64,000 bases of DNA from Lineus longissimus. Lineage: Eukaryota; Nemertea; Pilidiophora; Heteronemertea; Lineidae. Under the pieces are notes generated by a model. That model saw nothing but the letters and a program-made list of their open reading frames with translations, was not told the DNA's origin and did not search any database. Below are positions 42,282 through 47,257 of the stretch, in pieces; position 1 is the first letter of the stretch; every line of letters begins with the position of its first letter. The stretch lies in contig NC_088309.1 of assembly GCF_910592395.1 (NCBI RefSeq), positions 18,976,599-19,040,598 of the forward strand. The letters run 5' to 3'. Made by a program: the position numbers and the translations under genes.

Positions 42282-42328
<47 letters not shown>

Positions 42329-45300
42329 ACACGGACGACGGACGCCACGGTATGGGATAAGCTCACCTCTGCTAAGAGGTGAGCTAAAAACAAATTGCAA
42401 TAATACAATCCAGCTGGCATGGAAACAATCACACAGGACATGATCTTTCTTTTAATGGCAGGCCTGAAGATCATCTTCTGTTAAAAGATGAATGCCAGGA
42501 AAGATGATTTGTAATAAAGAGAAGGATAACTTAACACCAGAATAAGTATGATGTTCAGATTTAAGTCCAAGTCATCTTATTCTCAAGAATATCAATATAA
42601 ATGCTGTGATCACCAAACTAACTGGTGGACTGAATAATACTGTAAATAATCTATTTTGACCAAAATTTCTGGTAATTAATTAGCTATAATGATTATAATA
42701 ACTATTCAGGGAGACTAAGCTGTTCACTACAGCTTCTTGGTCCTACTTTCGAGATCTTCATATGCAAAGAGCTTGACATTCAATCTTCCATCTCGAAGTT
42801 GATTGCTAAGTCGGATGGCTTCAAGAGAGAAGTGTAATGTACTAGTGGAACATTGTTTGAAATCTTTTAACCCGGACTAGTGAAGACCATGCACTACTAC
42901 AACTAAGAAAGTCTTGCAATCATAACTGGTATAACTATTAATAGACATGTAATTTACATGTACAAGCATTTATATTACAACTCATCCCTGCTTGGGGTCT
43001 TCACTAGTTTCGTCCATAATTTTGTTATATGGGCCCATGCAGTCTGCCCTGGAGCTCATCAGCAGGTTGGCACACCACTAGAACTTGAGCCAACAAGAAC
43101 AGAAATAAATAAGAACAAAACTATAATGAAACAATATGGTTAGTAGAAAATTTAGACTGTAACCAAAATTGACAAGGACAAGATCCTGATGTGAGATTAT
43201 GAATTCCTCTTGTCAAATGTGGTGGTTGTGACAAGGACGTCCATATATGTGTTCTTGAACACTGGGCAAAACAACAAGAACATCATTGCACCTTGACGAT
43301 GCAGTGATCCTGATGGGAGGCATTGTGTTAGTTATGCATCCAAGACCATGATGACAGATTGTGACTTGGTCTCTTCAAATGTGGTGGTTGTGACAAGGAC
43401 GTCACATCCATATGTGTTCTTGAACACAGGGCAAAACAACAAGAACATCATTGCATGCATCCAAGACTATGATGACAGATTGTGACTTGGTCTCTTCAAA
43501 TGAGTTGGTTGTGACAAGGACGTCACATCCATATGTGTTCTTGAACACTGGGCAAAACAACAAGAACATCTTTGCACCTTGACGATGCAGTGATCATGTT
43601 GGGAGGCATTGTGTTAGTTATGGATCCAAGACCATGATGACAGATTGTGACTTGGTCTCTTCAAATGTGGTGGTTGTGACAAATTCAATTTCTCCCTGGA
43701 TTTGCCCTTGGTAACCTAGTCAGAGTGACCAAAACACTTCCTGACATTGTCCTTGCTGATTATTTGAGACAAAGAAGTTGGTCGAAATCACTATCAGGAA
43801 GCAGATATGGGATTTTTAATATGTGATTTGAGACATGTACCCTCTAATTTCCCCTCTTAATTTCGAATATCCATGTCGACTGCACTACTCTGTCAGAGGC
43901 AGCTGACTTGTTCGTACAGTTTAGCTAGTTCATCTGACGTGATGCCGGAACTGCTAAGATCTGTCCAATACTGACGGTGATCAAGTACTGTTGGAAAACC
44001 CAGAACTACTCGGTACTTTTCAATACTGATTGCGGCAAACTGTGATCACTCATCCCACTGCCGGCAAAGTCTCATTTCTTCCCGTAAATCAAAACTCCAC
44101 AACTGCTTGAACCATTATGACGAGCCCTTAAACACCGAATAACGAGACCTTAAATATTTGTAACAGCAGTGGATCATGTCAATGAGGTATTTCGAACCTG
44201 ACTGCGTGAGATATCGTGGTAATGCCTTTCTGAGTAAGGCCAGGGAGTGCCATGCACTTATGATGGATGTTGGGACTCCGTTCCAAATGACCGTTTGACT
44301 CAACGCTTCGTGACTTTTGGTGAGATGTTGACGATGTTTTTGAATAACATCAGCTAACTTTTACAACAGGTTGGCGAATCTGGGAATACCCAACAATCAA
44401 AATGTCACAGGTTTTCTTTAGCAAAATGATTTTGTTTGAGTCAGAAATGTTGCCATTCTTCATATTTGGCACAAATATTGTCGGCGATAGGGGAAGATAA
44501 ATAGGATGCTGCATCGGGAGCATGCAGAATCCTGAAATTCTGGCTTCCCGAATTTGGTTGGAGCTGCTCTAGCCGTTTTAAAAGAAAGGAAAGGGAGGCA
44601 GAGTGAAGTATCGTATAGTTTATTTGAAACATATTCTAAAAACAAATTGCAATAATGGAACCCAGTTGGCATGGAAACAATCACACCAGACATGATCTTT
44701 ATTTTAATGGCAGGCCTGAAGATCTTCTTCTGTCAAAAGATGAATGCCAGGAAAGGTGATTTGTGATAAAGAGAAGGAATGACACCAGAACCAGTATGAT
44801 GTTCAGATTTAAATCCAAGTCATCTCATTATTCTCAAGAATATCAATATAAATGCTGTGATCACCAAACTAACTGGTGGGCTGAATAATACTGTACATGA
44901 TCTATGGTAGTTAATTAGCTATAATGATTATAATAACTAATCAGGGAGACTAAGCTGTTCACTAAAGCTTCTTGGTCCTTCTTTCAAGATCTTCATATGG
45001 TAAGAGCTTGATGATCAATCTTCCATCTCGAAGTTGATTGCTATGTCGGATGGCTTCATCAAACAGTGTAAATCTACTAGTGGAACATTGTTTGAAATCT
45101 TTTAACCCGGACTAGTGAAGACCATGCACTACTACAACTAAGAAACGCTGGCAATCAGAACTGGTATAACTATTAATGTACATGTTATGTACATGTACAA
45201 GCATTTATATTACAACTCATCCCTGCTTGTGGTCTTCACTAGTTTCGTCCATAATTTTGTTATATGGGCCCATGCAGTCTGCCCTGGAGCTCATCAGCAG

Positions 45301-47257
45301 GTTGGCACACCACTAGAACTTGAGCCAACAAGAACAGATTGAAGTTAAAAAGAACAAAACTAATGAAACAAAAATGGTTAGCAGAGAAGTAAGACTGTAA
45401 CCAAAATTGGCAAGGACAAGATTCTGATGTGAGATTATGAATTCCTCTTGTCAAATGTGGTGACAGGGACATCCATATATGTGATCTTGAACACTGGGCA
45501 AAACAACAAGAACATCATTGCACCTTGACAATGCAGTGATCCTGTTGGGAGGCATTGTGTTAGTTATGCATCCAAGATGCAAACCTGTTACCTACTGTGT
45601 CAAGAGGTACCCCTGGACAGCACCTGTCATTAATACCATTTATCCATTTACAGGGTCAGTAGACAGTTCAAGCTAATCTAATGCAAGTTATTTGCTTCGA
45701 TCTAATTGATTGTTCCCACAGGGCTAGACAGGGTAGTGAATGTAGACAAAATGGTCGAGGAGATATGAAAGTAGGTGTGACAATCCTTGAAAATGCGGAA
45801 CCCTTGTGTTTGGCGATGGTACGAGGCGAGACTATGCGACTGGCCAATTGAAGCTTTCACACTTCTAGTTTGTCAATGAAGTCCTGCCTTCATCAACACA
45901 GGCTTTCAGTTACATAGGTCAGTTTAAGACTCGTATTTCAGCCCTGAAGGAGCAGGCATGGGGTTTATCTAATGCTATAATCAAGTATCTTTAATCCATA
46001 CTTTCTATAACATATAACTGTTCACAAAAACATTTATTAGTATCTCACGAAAGCTGGACTCACCATAAGGTAGCTCGAATCTTGCATCGATGAGGACACT
46101 GTGGCCGGTCGGGGCTTGCGTGCCGATGATGTCACCATTGCGCATGATCAACTCGCTGTCCAACGATAACCATTTTCCCTCACCCTCCTGGAAAGTTGAA
46201 ACAAAATGACAATCACTTAAATGTTGTACAGTACAACCTCTCTATTGCGGACACCCATGGGACTGGGCCAAGGTGTCCGCAATAGAGAGGTGTCCGCACT
46301 AGAGAGGTTATGCCAAATCGTCCGATAAGTGGATTTGAAGTTCCCGCCTTGCAGGTCTTGGTTTTCTCTGTGTCGACATCTAGCGTAGAAACTTTAAACC
46401 TGTTGGCTGATCGGTATTTGCTTGTGATGTTGCGTTGAATGACGTGAGCTACTTTGGAACTCAGAGCGTGAATAATCTCTCTAGTAAAAGGTGCCCCTTG
46501 TATTGCAAAATCTCCTCGAAATGTCATAATGTGTGAAAAAACACCATAATTTCTGTCCATCAGCCACCTTTGATTAATGATTAATTTTTTCTTATTTCTC
46601 TACTAACGCATATTCGCCGCAACACTGACAAAACCGCGTGGATTTATGAGTGTCCGTTGACACAATACATGTAATAGGCCTATGTGATTAGTTGAAAAGA
46701 TGAGTAAACAAATGCCGCGGCTTAATTAGGATACAAAAACACAATGGCATGGGGTAATTACGTTGATTAATTACGCAAATATCACACCTGTCGGGCCTAC
46801 TTGACTCTCCAAGCGCACGCGGGAAACCATTGTTTTTGCCTACTGTCCGTAATTGGGAGGGAATTGGACCAAAAATTGGCTATCACCGTGTCCGCAATTC
46901 GGAATAGAGAGGTGTCCGCCGTACAGAGGTTTTTGTTATTGGAAATGACTTAGAAAAAAATCGGGACTGGCCGGACGTGTCCGTAATGTAGAGGTGTCCG
47001 CCTGGCAGAGGTGTCCGCTGAGGGAGGTTCTACTGTACTGTGTTTAAGTCTGATATTTTTGAGTAGATTTGTATACCGAGATTAAAACTAGCACATCCCA
47101 AAGGATATGAAAGACCATTTTCCGTCAGTCTTGACCTACCTGGTTCGAATGGTGTATGCCCATGAGCGGCAACCAATGTGTGCCCAGTAATTTGTCCCAT
47201 AGCATGCCCTTATTCCACAGTTCCACCTGTAATCCAGAATCCAGCCGCATGGTTTCA
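2577..47257 (-). CDS. unc-13: unc-13 / Munc13-like synaptic vesicle priming protein, partial gene (11 exons, N-terminal half)
   Basis: Eleven exons join to 1,504 nt (one leading base plus 501 codons) with no stop and matching phase at all ten junctions. The product starts inside a C2A domain (WNKGMLWDKLLGTHWLPL, then EGKWLSLDSELIM and DARFELPYD), as in the long Munc13/UNC-13 isoforms. A short helix, a disordered linker and the calmodulin-binding helix (RWIEAFNKVRAQLSE) follow. Family knowledge: UNC-13 acts at presynaptic active zones, where C2A binds RIM or homodimerises, C1 binds diacylglycerol and the MUN domain opens syntaxin to prime vesicles. C1, C2B, MUN and C2C are not in the window and should lie below position 1. 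The start codon and first half of C2A were not found; they lie above 47258 or outside the window. Exon borders were set by GT-AG sites, frame and resemblance to the family. Identity as the C2A-bearing UNC13 class is firm; the A/B/C paralogue distinction does not apply outside vertebrates. Confidence 0.93.
3103..4404. other. unc-13 intron j-k, unique AT-rich sequence
   Basis: Intron between duplicated exons j and k. I see no repeat array, mobile-element ends or extra exon. A short splice-bounded stretch near 3380-3401 lacks a pyrimidine tract and was not called. Confidence 0.6.
4405..4467 (-). CDS. unc-13: unc-13 exon j: symmetric 63-nt linker exon (duplicate of the start of exon k)
   Basis: Encodes PLGSRISSLHNMSRQSTQDY followed by a split Ser codon. 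The acceptor is catttcag and the donor gtaggt. The first 21 codons of exon k read PLGSIASSVNMSRQSTQDYS, so exon j is a duplicate of the head of exon k, in the same phase and with changes mostly at third positions. Confidence 0.85.
4468..6448. other. unc-13 intron i-j, nothing identified
   Basis: Two kilobases of unique-looking DNA. Open frames on both strands (up to 106 codons) overlap one another and have no recognisable domains or exon-like borders. Confidence 0.5.
6449..6505 (-). CDS. unc-13: unc-13 exon i: symmetric 57-nt linker exon (duplicate of exon h)
   Basis: Encodes YFRDWDNTPTESGHGLPD followed by a split Val codon. The acceptor is tgttttctag and the donor gtatgt. A donor two bases upstream is possible, but it would break the frame with exon j. 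Paralogue of exon h, about 1 kb away. Confidence 0.8.
6607..6641 (+). other. G-rich run, possible G-quadruplex
   Basis: Reads gggga aagggtagggg then four cggggc-type repeats: more than four runs of three to four G with 1-bp loops, on the non-template strand of the i-h intron region. Such runs can fold into intramolecular quadruplexes. It stands out sharply from the AT-rich surroundings. Confidence 0.5.
6985..7185 (+). repeat. Interspersed repeat copy 1 (pair with 32727-32935)
   Basis: Shares an ordered series of blocks with 32727-32935: ttcactga-taagaccgctt, attactacg-aattgacaaagg-caag, acatgac, cattggttgtc/cattgtcta, tgtgcataatatc, attcagaaac. The two copies are about 75% alike by eye. Lies in the h-i intron. 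Type unknown. Confidence 0.55.
7530..7592 (-). CDS. unc-13: unc-13 exon h: symmetric 63-nt linker exon (YFRE-WD repeat)
   Basis: Encodes YFRESWDDTPMKENAPELPD followed by a split Ile codon. The acceptor is tatttctag and the donor gtatgt. It is clearly homologous to exon i: same first residues (YFR), same WD.TP core, same LPD end, same start sequence ctag|CTACTTCCG and same phase. Confidence 0.82.
7593..8372. other. unc-13 intron g-h, nothing identified
   Basis: Overlapping short open frames on both strands, without domain resemblance or splice support. Confidence 0.5.
8373..8408 (-). CDS. unc-13: unc-13 exon g: symmetric 36-nt linker exon
   Basis: Same phase pattern as its neighbours (one base in, two out). 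Encodes YYPGRWDEGHQ followed by a split Ile codon. The acceptor is atgtttttag and the donor gtatgt. It shares an aromatic pair at the start and a central WD with exons h and i, so it is probably a distant duplicate of them. Confidence 0.75.
8766..9428. repeat. 39-bp minisatellite, about 17 copies
   Basis: The unit is built on ctgcagcagtttgacatgta then ctcttctactggccgctaa; a few units are 33 bp. Because 39 is divisible by three, both strands show long open frames (228 and 257 codons) with 13-residue periodic translations. These are by-products of the array. Lies in the f-g intron of unc-13. Confidence 0.95.
9429..10440. other. unc-13 intron f-g remainder with a small foldback element
   Basis: Mostly unique AT-rich DNA. 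About 10202-10313 forms an imperfect inverted repeat: taaggtg-acaatta-tagccc at the left, matched by gggctataatcatgataatt and gtaccacctta at the right. It has the form of a small MITE. Confidence 0.5.
10441..10491 (-). CDS. unc-13: unc-13 exon f: symmetric 51-nt linker exon
   Basis: Enters with one base and leaves with two, so it adds exactly 17 residues. Encodes R-DPYRNSYEEQNHLDEE-D. The acceptor is cccacttgcag and the donor gtaggt. If the donor is ignored, the same frame hits TAG a few bases later, which supports this exon border. First of five consecutive exons that can be skipped without changing frame. Confidence 0.75.
10727..10903. mobile_element. Short pogo/Tigger-like MITE (~0.18 kb), copy 1
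   Basis: Starts cagtagaacctctgtattaa after a TA and ends in a degenerate ggttccacag. Internal cctctctatta-ggacacc motifs occur in both orientations. It is homologous throughout to 59918-60096 and shares termini with the 0.8-kb elements at 25834 and 46229. Its end lies about 27 nt from the exon e donor. Confidence 0.7.
10931..11279 (-). CDS. unc-13: unc-13 exon e: Ser/Arg/Tyr/Asp-rich disordered linker
   Basis: 349 nt. Two bases complete the Cys codon, 115 codons follow from MSEDSDYTSDVNFPLHHQ, and two bases (AG) are left. It is strongly polar, with small internal repeats (SFDRGTSFDRGYDRGG, ERGYERDGDYYQDSPY) and an RPNSRPQSF end, and is predicted disordered. Vertebrate Munc13-1 also has an acidic, Ser/Tyr-rich stretch here (family knowledge). 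The acceptor is cattctag and the donor gtgggt. The frame runs on past the donor, but that extension reads into a MITE relic and loses the linker composition. Confidence 0.88.
11280..14591. other. unc-13 intron d-e, 3' part
   Basis: No exon or gene identified. A 79-bp stretch (tttggaagcaaatatcaa onward) is tandemly duplicated at about 13269-13347 and 13348-13420. A dispersed repeat fragment lies at about 14241-14281 (see 2318). The sequence tgattgcaggaatc near 13907 is inverted near 14010. Confidence 0.5.
14592..15095. repeat. 42-bp minisatellite, about 12 copies
   Basis: Unit begins atgaataagttggtcacttc and continues with tgtacatttgaataagattc; some units carry 6- or 9-bp insertions (attcag, atgaacctg). 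Open frames of 90 and 100 codons on opposite strands arise from the 14-codon period. Confidence 0.95.
15096..16079. other. unc-13 intron d-e, no feature seen
   Basis: AT-rich sequence without open frames of note, repeats or splice-bounded segments I can support. Confidence 0.5.
16080..16325 (-). mobile_element. tRNA-derived SINE-like element
   Basis: On the minus strand the head (about 16325-16250) reads ttgtagctcagactcttgg and later tctagttcgattcccaac. These are in the place and form of the RNA polymerase III A box and B box (GTTCGATTCCC) of a tRNA. A non-tRNA body follows. The aminoacyl arm does not close well, so this is a SINE head, not a working tRNA gene. Confidence 0.55.
16465..16473 (-). 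other. unc-13: candidate 9-nt microexon of unc-13 (CTGGTCGAG)
   Basis: On the minus strand a long pyrimidine tract (ttctgttctttcttc...) leads to tttcatcag, then CTGGTCGAG, then gtaggtac. It lies in the intron between exons d and e, and nine bases keep the frame. Inclusion would replace the joint Cys with Ser-Gly-Arg-Gly. No conservation evidence was available, and a chance pairing of splice-like sites in an 8-kb intron is possible. Confidence 0.35.
16474..18119. other. unc-13 intron d-e, with poly-G tract
   Basis: Holds a G run at about 17401-17416 followed by a second G run at about 17422-17430. The flanks cagtgtcagg... and gagctcttaatttcagg repeat parts of the text before it. Short open frames lack support. 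Confidence 0.5.
18120..18490. repeat. Degenerate irregular repeat (gaggcagttcct family)
   Basis: The phrase gaggcagttcct with aaaagttctttttatac and cctaagtttcattagaatgg recurs at about 18155, 18215, 18261, 18346 and 18445, with uneven spacing of 46 to 97 bp. Old, decayed tandem array. Confidence 0.6.
18491..19414. other. unc-13 intron d-e, 5' part
   Basis: Contains a 110-codon plus-strand frame from 18737. Its composition is not protein-like and it has no known domain, so I leave it uncalled. Ends at the exon d donor. Confidence 0.5.
19415..19460 (-). CDS. unc-13: unc-13 exon d: short linker exon
   Basis: 46 nt, phase 0 in, one base out (T, completed to a Cys codon by exon e). Encodes IMQIKEQHRRATYSQ. 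The acceptor is a good tttttcttcccag and the donor a perfect gtaagt. Resemblance to other UNC-13 proteins is weak over so short a stretch. The call rests on frame, splice sites and position, and on the joint making a Cys where family members carry the motif SQC. Confidence 0.8.
19461..21166. other. unc-13 intron c-d, 3' part
   Basis: Apart from the small ORF at 20361 and a 22-bp tandem duplication (gtaggataaagacagctgaa) at about 20271-20315, I see nothing. Confidence 0.5.
20361..20513 (+). CDS. Hypothetical 50-residue ORF (weak candidate)
   Basis: Starts ATG with G at -3 (ccagccATGA) and encodes MSRGERNMRVGILAGDELGL, then PGDVTLTPGNDNQRRPLREL and IVKVVPSERQ. The composition is protein-like (mixed charged and aliphatic residues, few Cys or Phe), unlike most frames around it. 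It lies antisense in the unc-13 c-d intron. I recognise no family, and a small ORF of this kind can arise by chance. Confidence 0.2.
   Translation: MSRGERNMRVGILAGDELGLPGDVTLTPGNDNQRRPLRELIVKVVPSERQ
21167..21319. mobile_element. Foldback MITE, 153 bp
   Basis: Left end cagggcgttaaaaaatagtc then ttggtagtttta. The right end is its inverted complement, ending aagactcttttttaacaccctg. Terminal inverted repeats of about 35 bp with few mismatches. The cagggtgtt termini resemble hAT-type ends, but I cannot find a clean 8-bp target duplication. Confidence 0.65.
21320..23380. other. unc-13 intron c-d, 5' part, with two poly-G tracts
   Basis: Holds G runs at 22375-22393 and 22968-22981 and the 12-nt candidate microexon at 22135. 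No supported gene. Confidence 0.5.
22135..22146 (-). other. unc-13: candidate 12-nt microexon of unc-13 (GGCTCTGTCAAG)
   Basis: On the minus strand a pyrimidine-rich stretch (cctcatcttttcgttcttcc) precedes aaatactag, then twelve bases, then a strong donor gtaagga. It lies in the phase-0 intron between exons c and d and would add Gly-Ser-Val-Lys without shifting frame. The splice-site pair is good, but nothing else supports it. Confidence 0.3.
23381..23451 (-). CDS. unc-13: unc-13 exon c: post-C2A helix
   Basis: 71 nt. Its first two bases complete an Asp codon from exon b, and it leaves in phase 0. Encodes LPEAEAAELQSKLERLNDIM and then EQE, the counterpart of the conserved D.PEEEA...KLEQLN... 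helix that follows C2A in Munc13 proteins. The acceptor is ctttacag and the donor gtatgt. It is separated from exon b by a 22.6-kb repeat-filled intron. Confidence 0.92.
23452..24654. other. unc-13 intron b-c, 3' end, no feature seen
   Basis: Unique-looking sequence between exon c and the CRE minisatellite. An 87-codon plus-strand frame at 24213 has no recognisable features. Confidence 0.5.
24655..25024. repeat. 30-bp minisatellite with CRE palindromes, about 12 copies
   Basis: Unit reads cacagcgtcatgacgtcatt ggatacggta. Seven units carry a perfect TGACGTCA (24679, 24709, 24739, 24799, 24829, 24859, 24889); the other five have one or more changes (tgacatca, tgatgtca). TGACGTCA is the CREB/ATF full site (family knowledge). 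The 153- and 115-codon open frames on the two strands come from the 10-codon period and are not genes. Confidence 0.95.
25025..25833. other. Intronic DNA between minisatellite and MITE
   Basis: A (gat)n microsatellite lies at about 25629-25657. Nothing else seen. Confidence 0.5.
25834..26646 (+). mobile_element. pogo/Tigger-like non-autonomous DNA transposon, 0.81 kb, copy 1
   Basis: Begins cagtagaacctccctcagcg and ends gagaggttgtactg, flanked by TA on both sides (25832-25833 and 26647-26648). Many inverted cctct...ggacacc units lie near both ends. A 127-codon frame (from 26315) crosses the middle and runs out through the right end; it lacks any DDE-transposase or DNA-binding motif I know. 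Near-identical, in reverse orientation, to 46229-47035. The TA duplication and CAGTA-type ends fit the Tc1/mariner-pogo group. Confidence 0.85.
26649..28211. other. unc-13 intron b-c, no gene seen
   Basis: Proline-rich open frames at 27580-27946 occur in two overlapping frames and look like chance. Confidence 0.45.
28216..28545. mobile_element. piggyBac-like TTAA MITE, 0.33 kb
   Basis: TTAA at 28212-28215 and 28546-28549 flanks a segment starting cccctttgctgttg and ending cactaaagggg, so the ends are short inverted repeats beginning CCCCTTT. TTAA duplication with CCC-type termini is the piggyBac hallmark. Contains a poly-C run near 28361. Confidence 0.45.
28801..29020 (+). CDS. Candidate plus-strand terminal exon or decayed ORF
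   Basis: The frame after a tggcag acceptor-like site reads ASFIETAAERQIMSSVETSG, GLSVREEGYCDLKVGFCNHC and KGSRTGCICFRPKP, ending in TAG. An internal ATG at 28838 could start it. The Cys spacing C-x8-C-x2-C-x6-C-x-C hints at metal binding but matches no family I can name. The same frame continues upstream to about 28553 with a single TAA at 28775. It sits antisense in the 22-kb unc-13 intron. A real exon, a decayed element and chance are all possible. Confidence 0.2.
29021..30789. other. unc-13 intron b-c, nothing identified
   Basis: No arrays, element ends or supported frames. Confidence 0.45.
30790..32095. repeat. 23-bp minisatellite, about 56 copies, open in all frames
   Basis: Two main unit types, ending gagagaaatg and gagaggaaag, share gacacagcagcaa at the front. 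A third type (gacacagcagcagaagaggtaag-like) fills 31690-32095. Since 23 is not a multiple of three and the unit has no stop in any register, long frames appear on both strands (up to 420 codons). They translate as Gln/Arg/Lys-rich repeats on the plus strand and Leu/Cys/Ser-rich repeats on the minus strand. There is no start context, splice or domain support for a protein. Confidence 0.97.
32096..32726. other. Intronic DNA, nothing identified
   Basis: Short region between the 23-bp array and the interspersed repeat at 32727. Confidence 0.45.
32727..32935 (+). repeat. Interspersed repeat copy 2 (pair with 6985-7185)
   Basis: Colinear with 6985-7185 over about 200 bp (shared blocks include gtaagaccgctt, attactacg, tgtgcataatatc and attcagaaac). 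Confidence 0.55.
32971..33204 (+). CDS. Candidate plus-strand terminal exon, 77 codons
   Basis: After an acceptor-like gatcatccag the frame reads FFYFSDEIFTSTKIAHPSTF, a Ser/Thr-rich stretch, KITSDDEIDVIDDALSASVP and SFEANGPDEPSGVV, ending TAA. Composition (acidic DDEIDVIDD, Ser/Pro-rich) is protein-like. There is no in-frame ATG, so it could only be a 3' exon. I recognise no family and see no upstream partner. Directly follows the dispersed repeat, so it may be part of an old element. Confidence 0.2.
   Translation, partial: FFYFSDEIFTSTKIAHPSTFSSSTSSIPQPQAKITSDDEIDVIDDALSASVPGTFRSFEANGPDEPSGVVSIISFVI
33205..37103. other. unc-13 intron b-c, nothing identified
   Basis: About 3.9 kb with only scattered short frames. 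I see no repeats or element ends I can support. Confidence 0.45.
37104..38767. mobile_element. Helitron-like non-autonomous element, 1.66 kb
   Basis: The left end has the palindrome aggcccaagggcct followed by ggcgctcagctgag. The right end has (ggat)n/(ggac) simple repeat, a ctgacttagtcag hairpin and ends ctgagctaa. The left gctcagctga and right tcagctgagc are inverted copies. Simple repeat plus hairpin plus terminal CTAA resembles Helitron/Helentron-derived elements (family knowledge). No coding capacity is seen. Confidence 0.55.
38768..39329. other. Intronic spacer, nothing identified
   Basis: Unique-looking DNA between the Helitron-like element and the segmental duplication. Confidence 0.45.
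40217..40300. repeat. (aaagg)n microsatellite, expanded in left duplicate
   Basis: About sixteen pure copies of the 5-bp unit. The paralogous site near 44581-44596 has only two to three, so the expansion followed the duplication. Gives repetitive Lys/Glu/Arg/Gly or Phe/Leu/Ser/Pro frames that are not genes. Confidence 0.95.
40346..42387. mobile_element. Helitron-like element inserted in left duplicate, 2.04 kb
   Basis: The ends are fixed by the empty site in the right duplicate (ttctaaaaacaaattgc at about 44635-44650); no target duplication is visible. The left end holds ggccagggcc and gtgctcacctc. The right end has a (gac)n simple repeat (about 42267-42340), a cacctctgctaagaggtg hairpin and ends agctaa. 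The inside is about three imperfect ~310-bp repeats with the phrases cctctgtgaccttga, gccaatcgggcaag and aacttcggt-cctgagatcacctga. It is interrupted by the TTAA element at 40912. No protein coding. Confidence 0.75.
40912..41794. mobile_element. piggyBac-like TTAA MITE nested in the Helitron-like element, 0.88 kb
   Basis: Flanked by TTAA at 40908-40911 and 41795-41798. Starts ccctttagctactatggatc and ends gcggatcagtagctaaaggg, giving near-perfect ~20-bp inverted ends. Removing it rejoins the host repeat (cgggcaagaagttaa + ggaataat). TTAA duplication and CCCTTT ends fit piggyBac-derived MITEs. No transposase frame. Confidence 0.8.
43200..43690. repeat. Long-period tandem repeat, three to four copies
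   Basis: ggttgtgacaaggacgtc followed by catatgtgttcttgaacac and gggcaaaacaacaagaacat recurs from about 43224, 43383 and 43505, with a partial copy from about 43667 (periods about 120-165 bp). Overlaps the end of the left segmental duplicate. Confidence 0.85.
43780..45573 (+). repeat. Tandem segmental duplication, right copy (no large insertions)
   Basis: Direct copy of 39330-43345 minus its insertions. It preserves the empty site of the 2-kb element and the short form of the (aaagg)n tract. No genes in it. Confidence 0.9.
45574..46063. other. Start of unc-13 intron b-c
   Basis: Unique DNA between the exon b donor and the segmental duplication. Nothing else seen. Confidence 0.5.
46064..46187 (-). 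CDS. unc-13: unc-13 exon b: end of C2A domain
   Basis: 124 nt, starting in phase 0 and ending with one base (G) completed by the next exon to Asp. Encodes EGEGKWLSLDSELIMRNGDI, a short loop, and VLIDARFELPY. This fits the family pattern G.GEWL.LDS...M...I.GT......L.DA.FELP. The acceptor is tttccag and the donor gtgagt. A transposon ends only 41 nt upstream of this exon. Confidence 0.95.
46229..47035 (-). mobile_element. pogo/Tigger-like non-autonomous DNA transposon, 0.81 kb, copy 2
   Basis: Inverted, nearly identical copy of 25834-26646, flanked by TA at 46227-46228 and 47036-47037. Makes up 807 of the 952 nt of the intron between exons a and b, and ends 41 nt upstream of the exon b acceptor. 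Its internal minus-strand frame differs from copy 1 by only a few residues, so both copies are recent. Confidence 0.9.
47140..47257 (-). CDS. unc-13: unc-13 exon a: middle of C2A domain
   Basis: 118 nt, entering with one base (codon split 2+1) and leaving in phase 0. Encodes ETMRLDSGLQVELWNKGMLW and then DKLLGTHWLPLMGIHHSNQ, matching the C2A strands with the conserved VEVWNKG..WD..LGT.W.PL pattern of UNC13 proteins. The acceptor reads ctttacag and the donor gtaggt on the minus strand. It is the most 5' exon I can identify. The preceding exon should end with the ..SWEQDF-type strand. Confidence 0.93.

Larger units (their letters stand above)
39330..43345 (+). repeat. Tandem segmental duplication, left copy (with insertions)
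   Basis: Colinear with 43780-45573. Relative to that copy it carries an extra ~155 bp (about 40034-40188), an expanded (aaagg)n tract (40217-40300) and a 2,042-bp insertion (40346-42387). Landmarks shared in order: gacttgttcgtacagtttag, tgatcaagtactgttggaaa, gatatcgtggtaa, gttggagctgctc, ggcaggcctgaagatc, catccctgctt, gaacactgggcaaaacaac. Confidence 0.9.
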
